Shown: positions 11,871 to 24,315, counted from the first letter of the stretch. The stretch: 62,500 nt of DNA from Neocallimastix lanati (nom. inval.) (GCA_016946835.1 JACVTC010000183.1:1-62500); one strand, 5' to 3'. Notes: generated by a model not told the origin, from the letters alone. Numbers and translations are program-made.

Positions 11871-11943
11871 TGCGACCTCCGTGGCTTGAACACGGGACCT
11901 TTAGATCTTCAGTCTAACGCTCTCCCAGCTGAGCTAAGGTCGC
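11871..11943 (-). tRNA. tRNA-Phe (GAA), array copy 2
   Basis: Copy of 865-937; anticodon loop CTGAAGA retained, acceptor GCGACCT/AGGTCGC intact. Confidence 0.95.
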
Positions 11944-11954
11944 TAAATTTTAAA

Positions 11955-12039
11955 TCCTTCGAACCGGAGTCGAACCAGTGACATGTTGATTACTATATAA
12001 TTCTACAGTCAACCGCTCTACCAACTGAGCTATCGAAGG
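11955..12039 (-). tRNA. tRNA-Tyr (GTA) with intron, array copy 2
   Basis: Copy of 949-1033, including the same 12-nt AT-rich intron after the anticodon. Confidence 0.93.
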
Positions 12040-12843
12040 ATCTTGTAAAATTATGCCAGAGAACCAATATAAAATATACTTATTATATGTTAAACATAAA
12101 ACTCTAGATTTTTAAAGAATATATTTTAATATATATCATAAAATGGATACAATTTAATGGTTTAATAATATCATTAATAAATATTTATATTTTAAATAAA
12201 AAATTATAATTAAGTACTTTAATTTATAAATTTATATATTATATTAAAAAAAAAAATTTTTTTCAGAAATTTAATTAAAATATTTTTATTAAATTAATTA
12301 ATAGGTTTACATATAAATATAATATCATGAATTATAAATAGCTATAAAAATAGATAAATTTTTTATAATTGAAAATATTACTATTTTCTATATTGTATTT
12401 ATAAGTATTAATATTATTTATGAATTTTAATTAAAATATTTATTATATAATTATATATTGATATACGCATTTCTTTATATTGTAATTAAAACTTAAATAC
12501 ATTACTATTATTATTTTATGTCTTTGTTTTTATTATTTTTTTTTAAAATATTTATTTATATTTTTAATTTTTCGTTATTTATTAATTTTGATTATCATAA
12601 CTTTTATTATTAATTTAAGAATTTTTAAAATTTCGTCTAATACTTTAAAAATTGCTTACATATATATTTTATTATAACTAAATAAAAAATAAATAAAATA
12701 TAAATTATAAATAATATATAACATTTTTATATCTTAATTTATCATTACCATTAAATTATTTATTATTTGTATTAATAGAAATAAAAAAATAAAAATAAAA
12801 AAAAAAAAGAACGAAATATTGATACCAAAATTTAGTAAAAAAG

Positions 12844-12926
12844 TGAACAGAGTGGGATTCGAACCCACGCCTACGAATAGATCACGGCCTTAACGTGACG
12901 CCTTAGACCAACTCGGCCATCTGTCC
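12844..12926 (-). tRNA. tRNA-Leu (AAG), array copy 2
   Basis: Copy of 1838-1920; loop TTAAGGC and long variable arm retained. Confidence 0.94.
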
Positions 12927-13157
12927 AAGTTAATAATTTTTAATTGAAATTTTCTTTTCTACCAATACTAAATTATCATTATATGATAATAATGTTATCA
13001 ATGATATATACTATGCTAAAATTATTAACTAAATAATATAAATAGTAAATAGTGCAATTAATCATAATCGATTTTAATTTTATTAGTAAATACTATATAT
13101 GTATTTAAATTTTAATTTAATTTAATCAAAATCTAGAAAAAAAAAGATCAAAAGTAA

Positions 13158-13229
13158 TTCCGCATCGGGGAATCGAACCCCGGCCGCCACGGTGAAAGCG
13201 TGGAATCCTAGCCACTGGACCAATGCGGA
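13158..13229 (-). tRNA. tRNA-Glu (TTC), array copy 2
   Basis: Copy of 2152-2223; loop CTTTCAC retained. Confidence 0.95.
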
Positions 13230-13796
13230 TCTTGTTGTTTTAAACTTTCATTTCTTGCTTTTTTATTATATCTTTGTAGTGCAAAATTTTTCAATAGGTT
13301 AGGATTATTAATTTTATTATTAATATTATTAAATTATTAATATTACTAAATTATTACATTTTTTCTTAAATTTTATATAATTAAACTTTACATTATTTAA
13401 ATTAATTGTTTAAAGTTATTTATTAATATCTTTTCATTTTTTTTTTCTTATTTAAATTTTTATTTATCTAGTATTATTTTATTTATATTTTTATTTTTTC
13501 TTTTTTTTTTTATTTTTTAATTTTCTTTTTTCATTTTTGTCTTTATTTAATAAATAATATTTTTCAAGTTAATTGTAATACTTAAAAGTGAATTTGTTTG
13601 ATTCAATATAATCTTAGCAAAACTTCTAAATATAATTTATAATATTAATAAATTAATATATATGCATTTCAATGTACTTAATTTAATATTTATTATTAAT
13701 AATAAATAATTATTTTTAATTTTATTTCATTCTTAAATTAGTTTTGAAAATAACAAATATATATATATATATATATATTACTATTATTTTATAATG

Positions 13797-13834
<38 letters not shown>

Positions 13835-14334
13835 AAAAAATTAAATTAATATTAAAATATTATAAATTGCGAAAATTTTATATTTTATTTATTTTATTTA
13901 TTTATTTTATACTTTAAGTTTAGTTATTAAATTTTAATTTACCTTATTTTTAATTTAGTTTTAGTTTTTCTGTTTGATTGTTCCATTATCTTCAAAAGTT
14001 TTTATAAGCTATTTTAATATTAAATATTATATATAAATTAAAATAAAATTAACAGTTATTTATTTATTAAAATTATTTCCAATAAGTTTATTTAATTTCT
14101 TAAAATACTAAATTTTAATTTTTAATTATTTTTAAACATTTATATTATATATTAATAAATATATTATAATTATTTAATTTAATAAATATATAATATATAT
14201 TTAATTAATATATCTATTCAATTAATATATCTATTTAATTGAAGTGATATTGATAATTTTATAAATAATTTATAAATATTTTATATTGTAAATTATTATA
14301 CAATATAGAAAATTTTGAAAAATTTTGTCAGATT

Positions 14335-14408
14335 GATTTCGTGGTGTAGTCGGTTATCACGTCTGTCTAACACACAGACGGTCCCCGGTTCGAATCCGGG
14401 CGAAATCA
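14335..14408 (+). tRNA. tRNA-Val (AAC), array copy 2
   Basis: Copy of 3329-3402; loop CTAACAC retained, six bases ahead of tRNA-Ser. Confidence 0.95.
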
Positions 14409-14414
14409 TTATTT

Positions 14415-14496
14415 GACAGCATGTCCGAGTGGTTAAGGAGTGTGACTAGAAATCACATAGGCTCTGCCTGCGCAGGTTCAAGTCCTGCTGCTGTCG
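14415..14496 (+). tRNA. tRNA-Ser (AGA), array copy 2
   Basis: Copy of 3409-3490; loop CTAGAAA and class II variable arm retained. Confidence 0.94.
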
Positions 14497-14820
14497 TTTT
14501 TACTTTATTTTTATTATAAAAATGCAATTATACATTTAATTTTATATATTAAAAAACTCAAAAAAAAAAAAAAAAAAAAAACTCAAAAAAAAAAAAAAGT
14601 TAATATTAAAATGCAATATGAAATTTTTAAAAATTGTTATTTTTTTTTTTTTTTTTTTTAATTTTTTTATTTTTTATTTTATTTTTATTTTTTTTTTGTT
14701 TTGTTTTTATTTATTTATTTATTTTTTTATTTTCATTTATTTATTTGCATTTTTATTTTCTTTTTTATTTTTATTTTATTAAAAACAAAAACAAAAAACA
14801 AAAATTAAAATATAAAAAAG

Positions 14821-14893
14821 CGCCCAACGTGGGGGTCGAACCCACAACCTTGAGATTAAGAGTCTCACGCTCTACCGATTGAGCTAGCCGGGC
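14821..14893 (-). tRNA. tRNA-Lys (CTT), array copy 2
   Basis: Copy of 3815-3887; loop CTCTTAA retained. Confidence 0.95.
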
Positions 14894-14901
14894 AAATGAA
14901 A

Positions 14902-14975
14902 TGCTCTGTGCAGGGGTCGAACCTGCGACCTTGGCGTTATTAGCACCACGCTCTAACCGACTGAGCTAACAGAGC
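14902..14975 (-). tRNA. tRNA-Ile (AAT), array copy 2
   Basis: Copy of 3896-3969; loop CTAATAA retained. Confidence 0.95.
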
Positions 14976-15072
14976 TATTTTAGCTTTGTTTCGAAAAATA
15001 TTTTTGAAATAGGGTATATTATTTAATATATTATATAATATATTATTTATTATTATTTATTATTATTTATTA

Positions 15073-15123
<51 letters not shown>

Positions 15124-15576
15124 TATTATTATTTATTATTATTTATTATTATTTATTATTATTTATTATTATTTATTATTATTTATTATTATTTATTATT
15201 ATTTATTATTATTTATTATTATTTATTATTATTTATTATTATTTATTATTAATACTTAAATTTATAAATTAGAAATATAATATAATACACATATATTATT
15301 GTATTATGTAGTTCATACTATCAAAAAAATATTTAAATAAAATTATAATTAATTTGAATATTTGTAATATTATATTATTCTAATAAATTTAGAAATATTT
15401 AATTTTTATTTTATTTTTAGCAAAAAAAAATATATTTTAAGTAATAATATTAAAAAAATTTTTTTTATAATATTTTGTAAGTATTAAAACGAATATTTTA
15501 TTTTTAATAAAAAAAAATCAAAAGTAAAGAAACTAAAAAAAAAAAAAATACTATAAAAGAATTTATTATATATTAA

Positions 15577-16190
<614 letters not shown>

Positions 16191-16572
16191 AAATATTATT
16201 ATTAAATTTTATTAATCTATATCAAAGCAGTTGATAAATAATTATTAATTAATTAATAATTAATACGAAATATTAAAATTAAAATCTAAACTAGTCAAAG
16301 ACTAGGATTTTATAAATTATATTGTAATATTATTATTTAATATTAAATATTGTGATTAATAATTTCATACTAAATTTAAATATAATTTTAAATTATATCA
16401 ATGTTCTAAAATATTCTAAAATATTCTAAAATATTCTAAAATATTCTAAAATATTATATATTAATGATGGAAATATTTTACTATGGGTAAAATACTTTAA
16501 TTACTATCTATTGTCTGAAAGCCTAAAAGGATCTAAGGAAAATAAAACAGGAATATTAAAATTTTTAAATGC

Positions 16573-16646
16573 GGGCTGTTAGTTCAGTTGGATAGAACGC
16601 TTGACTACGGATCAAGAGGTCGCAGGTTCAAGTCCTGCATAGCTCG
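16573..16646 (+). tRNA. tRNA-Arg (ACG), array copy 2
   Basis: Copy of 5521-5594 at offset 11052; loop CTACGGA retained. Confidence 0.94.
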
Positions 16647-16650
16647 TTTT

Positions 16651-16724
16651 GATTTCGTGGTGTAGTCGGTTATCACGTCTGTCTAACACACAGACGGTCC
16701 CCGGTTCGAATCCGGGCGAAATCA
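16651..16724 (+). tRNA. tRNA-Val (AAC), second gene, array copy 2
   Basis: Copy of 5599-5672; the last tRNA gene before the duplication breaks off about 150 bases further on. Confidence 0.95.
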
Positions 16725-16876
16725 TTTTTTTTACATCATTTTCTAGATATAAATTAAAAATGCTAAAAAAAAAGAAAAAATTTAATATTTTTAATTTAAT
16801 TATTATAGCAAATATTAATTTTTCGTTTCTCAAAATATTTTCGTTTCGTAAAAATAAAAGAACTAAAATGTACAAT

Positions 16877-16972
16877 TAATAAACTGGAAACCCAAATGGC
16901 CGCTATTCCAGTAGAAGAAGTTGATGATTTTGAACAATTCACAAACCAATTAAGGATAGCAATGGAAAAATA
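16877..16972 (+). pseudogene. 3' end of an unknown coding gene at the duplication breakpoint
   Basis: Immediately after the array homology stops there is a 32-codon open frame ending in TAA at about 16970. It reads INKLETQMAAIPVEE and then an acidic stretch VDDFEQF followed by TNQLRIAMEK. Composition and codon choice look like a host protein rather than the surrounding spacer, so this may be the last exon or tail of a gene cut by the duplication or rearrangement. No family is recognised, and without its 5' part it cannot be called functional. The following 17 kb is retroelement territory. Confidence 0.35.
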
Positions 16973-17139
16973 ATAAAAATGAAATTAAAATAAAATTTGA
17001 AATTACTTTTATTGAAATTAGTAACTTCACAATTAGAAAATACTAAATAAGAAATTATAATAAATTAAACTTTAAAATAAAATATTAATTTAAAAACAAA
17101 TATTTTAAATTAATAAATAAATAAATAAAGTTAATAAAA

Positions 17140-17290
17140 AATGGGCTTTGACTTTAAAAGTCCATAACTCCTCAAATCGCCGCGATGGAGGGTTAAAAAT
17201 AGGCGCAACCGATAGGTTGCGAAGAGAAAAATAATTTCATCGTCATACGAGGTCTCAAAGCCTCCTAGATGTCGAGATATTTACATTTAA
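17140..17290 (+). other. GC-richer hairpin-rich island
   Basis: In otherwise AT-rich DNA this stretch forms perfect short hairpins: GACTTT/AAAGTC, a nested CCTC..ATCG-CCG-CGAT..GAGG, CGCAACC-GATA-GGTTGCG, and GAGG-8 nt-CCTC. It precedes a copia gag relic by about 750 bases and resembles the leader islands of the other retroelements in position and composition. The role is unknown. The rest of 16973-18049 is AT-rich with no open frame. Confidence 0.5.
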
Positions 17291-18049
17291 ATTTAAGGGT
17301 GTTAATTAAAATTAACTAAAATTTTTTATAATTATTTTTACTATAATTTAATTATAAAAATATAAATAACATATATCAAATATAAAATATACCCTTATTA
17401 GATTAGGAAATTAATAACAAAAGAACTAGTATTTTATTTTTTTATTATTATTTAGATAATATTAAAGAAAACTTAAAACAAAATAAACAAGGGATCCAAT
17501 TTATTATTAAATAATTAAAATAAAAATTTATTTAGATTAGGAATTAATAATAGAAATAAAATGTAAAAAATTATAAGCCATGTAAACATAGTTTAGGAAA
17601 AATATAAATAGTTTAGTTTTTATTTTAAATTAATCTTGGAAAAAGATTATTGACAAATTATCTCTTACAATTTATCTTTAAAATTCTTTAATTGAAAATA
17701 TTAATATAAAAATTATAATTAAGACTTTCTATTTTATAAAAATTATATTGAACTTTTTATTATTAAGCTTTTATATCAATAAATAATAAATAAAATTATT
17801 TTAATTTTAAAAAAACAAAGTTTCTTTATTTTACATTAATTATGTGTTACCAAATAAAATTTATATGAATTATTTATTCGAATTATATTCTAATTAAATA
17901 ATCTATTGATTCATAAAATAATTATTTTGTTTTAATAATAAAAGAACCCTAACCAAATAACAAATAAAATACACAGCAAAAATTTTTCTAACCTAGTTAT
18001 TCTAATCTTTAGTCTGTGTAACCTTGTATACGTATCCCAATTAGACTAA

Positions 18050-20826
18050 GTCTCTTTACAAGCAATCACTAATGATGCACTAGCCAAGACAATTATTTGT
18101 AATAATGTGACTAATGAAGCCATTAAACACATTAAAGGATTAAGAACCGCTTTTGAAATTATTGAAAAGTTAAAAGCAATTTACAAAGGAAATGAATCTC
18201 CCGACATTCATCTCATAATAGAAAAACTCTACACTCTTATGGCCAAAGATATATCTAACTGTAAGTACGTCTTAAACCAAATCAATGAAATATTCAAAAA
18301 ACTGGAAAAGAATAACACAAATCTGAGTAGTTTAGAAAAGTTGAGAATTATCTACCTTTCTTTCCCAAACGAATTAAAATATCACTTACGACCAAAAGGA
18401 AACGAAAATGTGGATAACTTCATACAACAAGCCTATGATGTCATTAATTTTCAAATGTACTTAAAACATAATACTAAATATAAAGATAGTAATATTAAAC
18501 AGAACTCTCAGAGCAACGATTATATTGATATTGATCTCGCTTATAAAGAAGATCCTCTTTGCATCAAGAACTCCATAACCATGAAAACCGAAAATATTTT
18601 CATATTTGTAATATGGACAATCACGACACTAAAGATTGCAATTATAATCTTTTAAACAAGAAAAGAAATAGTAATCAATTTAAAAACAATAAAAATGATC
18701 AAAATACAAAACATAAATATAGAAGGTTTAGGAAATACAAATAAATATCCAACATCGAAAAGAACGAAAAATCTGGATAAGAACTTACCTTTGATGAGTT
18801 AAAAGCCATGTACGACAATGAATTAAACAGCCTAGAAAGGACCAACGATAGCAATCAAAATAACGAAGTTATCAAATCAAATGAACAATAATGATGATGA
18901 CAACTCCATAAATATTATGGAAGCCAATTCTGATGGATATACAACATGGATTTTTGATACAGGAGCATCCGAACACATTACATGTAAAAAAGATATATTA
19001 ACTAATTTCAAAAAAGAAAAGGTTATTTTAAAATGTGCTAACAATTCTCTTTGCGAATTCGAAGGAAGTGATACCTACGAAGGAAATTTAAATGGTTTCG
19101 ATTTAAAATTAAATATTGTTTTATACTCTAGTAAAATCAATAAAAATTTAATTAGTGGAATCAAGTTAATAAGAGAAGGAATGGTTTGAAAAATTATCCC
19201 CATAAAGGACAAGGTATGCCTAACTTTAAAGTCAAACAATCATAAACAAAAGAGAACTTTAGGACCTTTCAAGGCTGATAAGAATAATATGATTAGATTA
19301 ACTACAATAGTTTATTCATATGAAGATCCAGTGGTTAACAATATTTTATCTTCCAGTGAAACAGAATTAGATAATAAAAACAAAATGTTAAGGCGTCGCA
19401 GACTGGGACACTTCTATCATGAAAATCTTGATAAATATCTAAGTAGCCATGCTATAAAAGTACCAAAGTGTATATATTGCCAAATTTCCAAACTCAGAAG
19501 AAAACCTCACAATGGAGAGACCCCAAAAGCCAGTAGCATTCTAGAAATAATCCATTCTGACTTAATAGGACCTATTCAACAATCTTTCACTTGAAAAAGG
19601 TATATACTTACTTTTATCGATGATTTTTCAAGAAAATATTGGATTTTTCTAATTGAAAATAAAACTGAAGTCCCCAAGATAATAATAAATTTCTTTACAT
19701 ATTTAAATAACCAATTTGAAAATAAAATCAAAAATTTCAAAACTGACCAAGGAAAGGAATACGTCAATAAAAAGGTTGAACAATTTTGTAGAAGAATTGG
19801 AATTAGGAAATCGTACTCACAACCTTATAACCCTCAAAATAACGGCAAATCCGAACGTTTTAATTATACTTTAGTGAACTGCGCTAAAACATTGCTATAT
19901 TGGAGCAAACTCGATACAAAGTTTTGGGATTATGCTGTTAAATATGCCAACATATTATATAACAAAGCTCTACATCAAGGTATAGGAAATAAAATTCCAG
20001 AAGAATTGTTTTATAGTAAACCATCAAATCTCAAATATAATAAGGTATTTGGCTGTAGAGCTTATTTCAAGGACTTTTCTTAGGATAAAATGAAATTCAA
20101 AAACAATGCTATTAAAGGTGTTTTTCTTGGATTCAACACAGAATCATACTGCTACATAGTAATGGACTACAAAAATCTAAAAATTCACTATGTAAGAGAA
20201 GTTGTATTTGATGAATCAACTCCAGGAAAACCGACACTTAACGGACTTAATTCTAATATCAACAATAACAAGGTATCTTCCAAATATTTCAATCTTGACA
20301 ATTATTCAATAAATATTAATAATGATAACGAAACAAATAATCAACAACAAAACAAAATTAATCAAGTCAATAATCAACAACAAGAAAGAATCAATCAAAT
20401 CAATAGTCAACAACAAAGCAATTACCTCATGGAAATAAATAATGACAATAAAATAAATAAAAATATAGATAATGAAAATCAAATAATAACTGAAGACCAA
20501 CCTAGTACATCCACAATTGACGACAAAATTGAGAACAGAGATACTTCAGAAAATGATATAATTGATTCAGAAACAATTTTTCCATCGGATATATATACTG
20601 AAATTTTTGACAACGACAATTTTTCATACAATGATAATAGCATAGATAATAATCAAGAAAATCACATAAAAAACTTAAAAAGTAATTTAAAGCAATATCA
20701 ATGTCTACTGAGATTGATAATTCATCTAATTATATAAACAATAATGTTAATGATTATTCTACAAATCATGACAAAAGTGATAATCAAACTTATAAAAGAA
20801 AGGAAAATAAAATTGATTCAGTGTTA
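18050..20826 (+). pseudogene. Ty1/copia gag-protease-integrase relic
   Basis: The copia gene order is readable across several frames. Gag (UBN2-type, 18050-18655, 5' end missing) is followed by a frameshifted zinc knuckle ending HICNMDNHDTKDC near 18590, whose first Cys has become Phe. An aspartic protease with FDTGASEHI lies near 18950, then an integrase zinc-binding region (LGHFYHENLDKYL ... CIYCQISK) near 19410-19490. The integrase core follows with HSDLIGP (19550), TDQGKEY (19745) and NGKSERFN (19845), i.e. the D, D and E positions. A low-complexity Asn/Gln tail runs to about 20820. Stops interrupt it at 19187 (TGA), 19592 (TGA) and 20081 (TAG). RT and RNase H are absent: at 20822 another repeat begins with TGTTAAGATT. 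This is a dead element. Confidence 0.85.
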
Positions 20827-20965
20827 AGATTTTGATATAATTTATAGTTTAAATTTAAATAAAATAATATGTTTTATTAAAAATATTCACTAAGTCGATA
20901 TATCTATATAGTAATATACTATATAGATATATAATAATAATAATAAATATTTAAATGTTTAGTTT
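20822..20965 (+). repeat. Left arm of about 140-bp inverted repeat
   Basis: Starts TGTTAAGATTTTGATATAAT and is matched in reverse complement by 24058-24196 with a handful of differences. It terminates the copia relic on its left. The inverted pair encloses the 21300-24064 LTR element. Confidence 0.75.
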
Positions 20966-21299
20966 AATAAAAATTTATTTATAATAAATTTTGATAATTA
21001 GAATTATCAAATTAATTTGATTTTAAATTTATTGATTTTATTTAATAATAAAATATCTATAATATATTACTATTAAGGTATTTTTACAATAACCTTACAA
21101 AGAACATAAAAGAGAGATTTTTTTATCTTTCTTTTATACTTTGTAAGTTACATAATAATAATATTTAATTATAAGATATTAATAGTATAGTAATATAAAT
21201 ATTAATAAAATATAAGGATAAATTTAATTATATAATTAATTTGAATAATTGAATTTAATATAGATATGTTGTAAACATATATAAAAATATAATATAAAT

Positions 21300-21632
21300 T
21301 GATATAAAACAAATATGTGTAGTAACATATTTGTATATTTAATAATAATTATTAAATATTAAATTTATATCTTTTTGATAATAATTATTTTATTTTATTT
21401 TATTTCAATATGTATTATTATTATTATAATAATTATAATACTTTAATTCATATAAAATTTATATATTTCTAAATATTAGAATATATAATTAATATATTAC
21501 CTATTTCTTATAAATAGATTAAATTATTTATATTAGAAATAGAGAACTCTCTTGTAAATTTTTAGGAATTAGAATTATTATTTTAATTGTACAAATATTA
21601 TAATTTTATTAATAAAATTTACTAAATTACCA
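21300..21632 (+). repeat. 5' LTR of the 21300-24064 element
   Basis: Direct repeat partner of 23772-24064. It differs by an extra block around 21470-21510 and by scattered substitutions, so the element is not recent. Confidence 0.7.
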
Positions 21633-21640
21633 TTATTTAA

Positions 21641-21745
21641 AACCAACTGCTTATAAATTATTGCACATAAAAGTCCCGCATACCAAAAATTGGTGGAGAT
21701 ATCGGGGATGTGCTGTGTAAAAAGCAATTTATAAGTAGTGGTGTT
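21641..21745 (+). other. Structured leader RNA hairpin
   Basis: A long imperfect stem pairs about 21641-21662 (CTTATAAATT core) with 21724-21745 (AATTTATAAG core). Inside it are GCACAT/ATGTGC, TCCCG/CGGGG and a terminal hairpin ACCAA-AAA-TTGGT at 21682-21694. Flanking bases extend the stem further. The region is clearly GC-richer than its surroundings. It lies directly downstream of the 5' LTR and upstream of the ORF. A packaging/dimerisation signal or an inserted foldback element are both possible. Confidence 0.55.
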
Positions 21746-22314
21746 TAGTAATTTTGTTAATTAATTATAAATCCGTATATATTTACATAAATTCTCTTCA
21801 GTTAGGATTAATTAAAATATACTGTTTGGGATATAAATTTTTAATTTTTTTATTGGTTATTTATAGTTATATTATCTTTGGTGAAGAGAAAGTTATACAA
21901 TATATGCTATTTCATTCATTTTAGTATAGTTTAATTAAATTGTTTTAAAATAAATAAATATTGGAAAATCTAATAAATATATATATATAAATAATTTATT
22001 AATATGTGTTAGTGTTAAAAGTAAGATAGTTTAAGTAGGATAATAATAATAATTAGAGATAGTGAAATAGTAAAAATATTGTTATTTTAATTAGCATTTA
22101 AGTGAATAATTTAAATAAAATCTATAATAGGAATATTATTTTAATTAAAATAAGAGTAGGAAGATATAAATAGTGTAGTTTAAAAGTGTTAAAATTTTGG
22201 AATAAAATTACAATAGATATAAGTATAATAAGATAAAAATATTATTTATTTTAATAGTAATATATTTAATAATATTAAATAGTAGTACATTTTAAAAATA
22301 GATATAGAAATAAA

Positions 22315-23331
22315 ATGGATATAAATCAAGATAACTTAACAGAAAAATTAAAATTGTTAAAATTGCTAATTCAAAAAGGTAGATTTGAAACTGGTGTTAG
22401 CGATGACGTGGATGAACTAGATGAGTTTGTAGATGGTGAATCAATGGGAATATTAGCTCTTGTTGATAATAAGGAAGCTAGGTGTATTTTAAAAGGATAC
22501 GGTGAAAATAATTTGGTAAATCGTAGTTTTCTGGAAAAATATATTCTTAATCATTGTATTGATGACTCAAGTATTACTGGAATAACTAAACTTACAATTT
22601 TAAATTTAACTATTGGTGGTGTTCAAAAAAATGTAATATTCAGAGTAGTTGAGAAAGAAAATCCATTTTATGATGTTAGTTTGAATTTTAAAACACAAAG
22701 AGAATTAGGAATTATTATTGACCCAAGCGATAATTTAATTCTTTTGAAACAAGGAACTTCTGATTTTAGAGTGGTAGCTGAACTTGAAAAATTATCTGTT
22801 TTAAATAAAAGAATCAATAAAAATGAAGAAAATAATAATAATAATAATAATAATAACATTTATAATAATAATAATAATAATAATAGTAATAAAATTAATA
22901 ATACTAAAAATGACGTGGTTGATGACATAATAAACGAGAAACAAAACAAATTAAACACGTTAAAATTGGATAATTTCAGAGAAAATAATAAATTAGTAAA
23001 TAATAGTAATAGCAAATGCAAAACAAACAATAATATTATAATTACTAAAGAAGAAAATAAAAATAATATTAAAGGTAGTGCAAATATTAAGAAAAATCAA
23101 AATAATAATATTGAGATTAATAGTATTGTAATAATAAATAATAAGGAAAATATTAATTCAAATGGTAAAAATAAAAATATTATTAATAATTCTGAAAATA
23201 TAAGAAATAAAATAAATAGTCATACAATGGTAAAAGAAGAAATAAATATCAATGAATCTGTTAAAGTTGATAGCATTATCAATAGAATTAATAAATCTAT
23301 AACTTCTGGTTTGGTAACAATTCAAAAGTAG
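22315..23331 (+). CDS. Retropepsin-like protein lacking the catalytic Asp
   Basis: An intact 338-residue frame starts at ATG 22315. Residues about 45-165 resemble a Ty3-type retroviral protease fold: an extended strand entering ARCILKGYGENNLV where an active protease would read like LLDTGASxNLV, then LTILNLTIGG (the flap-side strand) and ELGIIIDPSDNLI (the second half). The D-T/S-G triad is replaced by K-G-Y-G, so proteolysis is not expected. From residue about 170 the protein is Asn/Lys low complexity. The frame ends at TAG 23331, and a +1 frame continues the same Asn-rich composition to about 23682 (ending KRTNRNYKYKKK), suggesting a slipped original C-terminus. Possibly a capsid- or protease-derived protein of the non-autonomous element. 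Function unknown. Confidence 0.6.
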   Translation: MDINQDNLTEKLKLLKLLIQKGRFETGVSDDVDELDEFVDGESMGILALVDNKEARCILKGYGENNLVNRSFLEKYILNHCIDDSSITGITKLTILNLTIGGVQKNVIFRVVEKENPFYDVSLNFKTQRELGIIIDPSDNLILLKQGTSDFRVVAELEKLSVLNKRINKNEENNNNNNNNNIYNNNNNNNSNKINNTKNDVVDDIINEKQNKLNTLKLDNFRENNKLVNNSNSKCKTNNNIIITKEENKNNIKGSANIKKNQNNNIEINSIVIINNKENINSNGKNKNIINNSENIRNKINSHTMVKEEININESVKVDSIINRINKSITSGLVTIQK

Positions 23332-23771
23332 ATAATATTCAAATTACTTCAAATGATAATAAAAATGAACGATTTATAAAAAAAATTATTCAGTTAATAA
23401 TATTACTAATATAAAAGAAAGAAAAATTAATAATAATAATTCACCGGTTGATTTTAGTAATATTATAAATGTAGATAGTGATAAGAAAATAAAAATTAAT
23501 AAAATTAAAAAAATAATTAAAATTCCATATATTTATATTCAAAATAATGATAAAAATGAAATAAATATTTATAAAATTATGATGCCCAAACCTGAAATCG
23601 CGTTAAAAGAGATTATTAATTATAGCAACAATCGCGTAGATAGCAAACGGACAAATAGGAATTATAAATATAAAAAAAAATAAAATTTTAAAATTATTAT
23701 TTATTTTAATTAAACCTTATATTTTCTTTTATAAAAAAAATATATAGTTTAATTTTTAGCAAGGACATTTC

Positions 23772-24064
23772 TGATATAAAACAAATATGTATAGTAACAT
23801 ATTTGTATATTTAATAATAATTATTAAATATTAAATTTATATCTTTTTGATAATAATTATTTTATTTTATTTTATTTCAATATATATTATTATAATTATA
23901 ATAATTATAATACTTTAATTCATATAAAATTTATATATTTCTATATAGATTAAATTATTTATATTTGAAATAGAGAACTCTCTTGTAAATTTTTAGGAAT
24001 TAGAATTATTATTTTAATTGTACAAATATTATAATTTTATTAATAAAATTTATTAAACTAAACA
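23772..24064 (+). repeat. 3' LTR of the 21300-24064 element
   Basis: Same start TGATATAAAACAAATATG as the 5' copy. Preceded by AGCAAGGACATTTC, a possible weak polypurine tract. Confidence 0.7.
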
Positions 24065-24196
24065 TATAAATATTTATTATTATTATTATATATCTATATG
24101 GTATATTACTATATAGACATATCGACTTAGTGAATATTTTTTAATAAAACATATTTTATTTAAATTTAAGCTATAAATTATATCGAAATCTTAACA
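24058..24196 (-). repeat. Right arm of about 140-bp inverted repeat
   Basis: Reverse complement of 20822-20965, ending AAATCTTAACA on the plus strand. No matching short target duplication is visible outside the two arms, so it may be a foldback element or two independent LTR ends. Confidence 0.75.
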
Positions 24197-24315
24197 CAAT
24201 TATTGTTATTTTTATAAAAGTTAAGTATTAATTTTGTGTTATTACACAAAAATTGTAAGAATCTATAATTATTTGCTAACAAATAATTATATTTTCTTAG
24301 TTAAGTTATTATAAC

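Larger units (their letters stand above)
21300..24064 (+). mobile_element. Non-autonomous LTR element with retropepsin-like ORF
   Basis: Direct repeats at 21300-21632 and 23772-24064 both begin TGATATAAAACAAATATG and share most of their length; both can be read as ending in CA. Between them lie a structured leader (21641-21745), a 338-codon ORF (22315-23331) and its frameshifted continuation. A candidate target duplication TATAAAT occurs at 21293-21299 and 24065-24071, but its 7-bp length and AT composition make it uncertain. No RT, RNase H or integrase is present, so it would depend on another element for movement. Confidence 0.7.
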
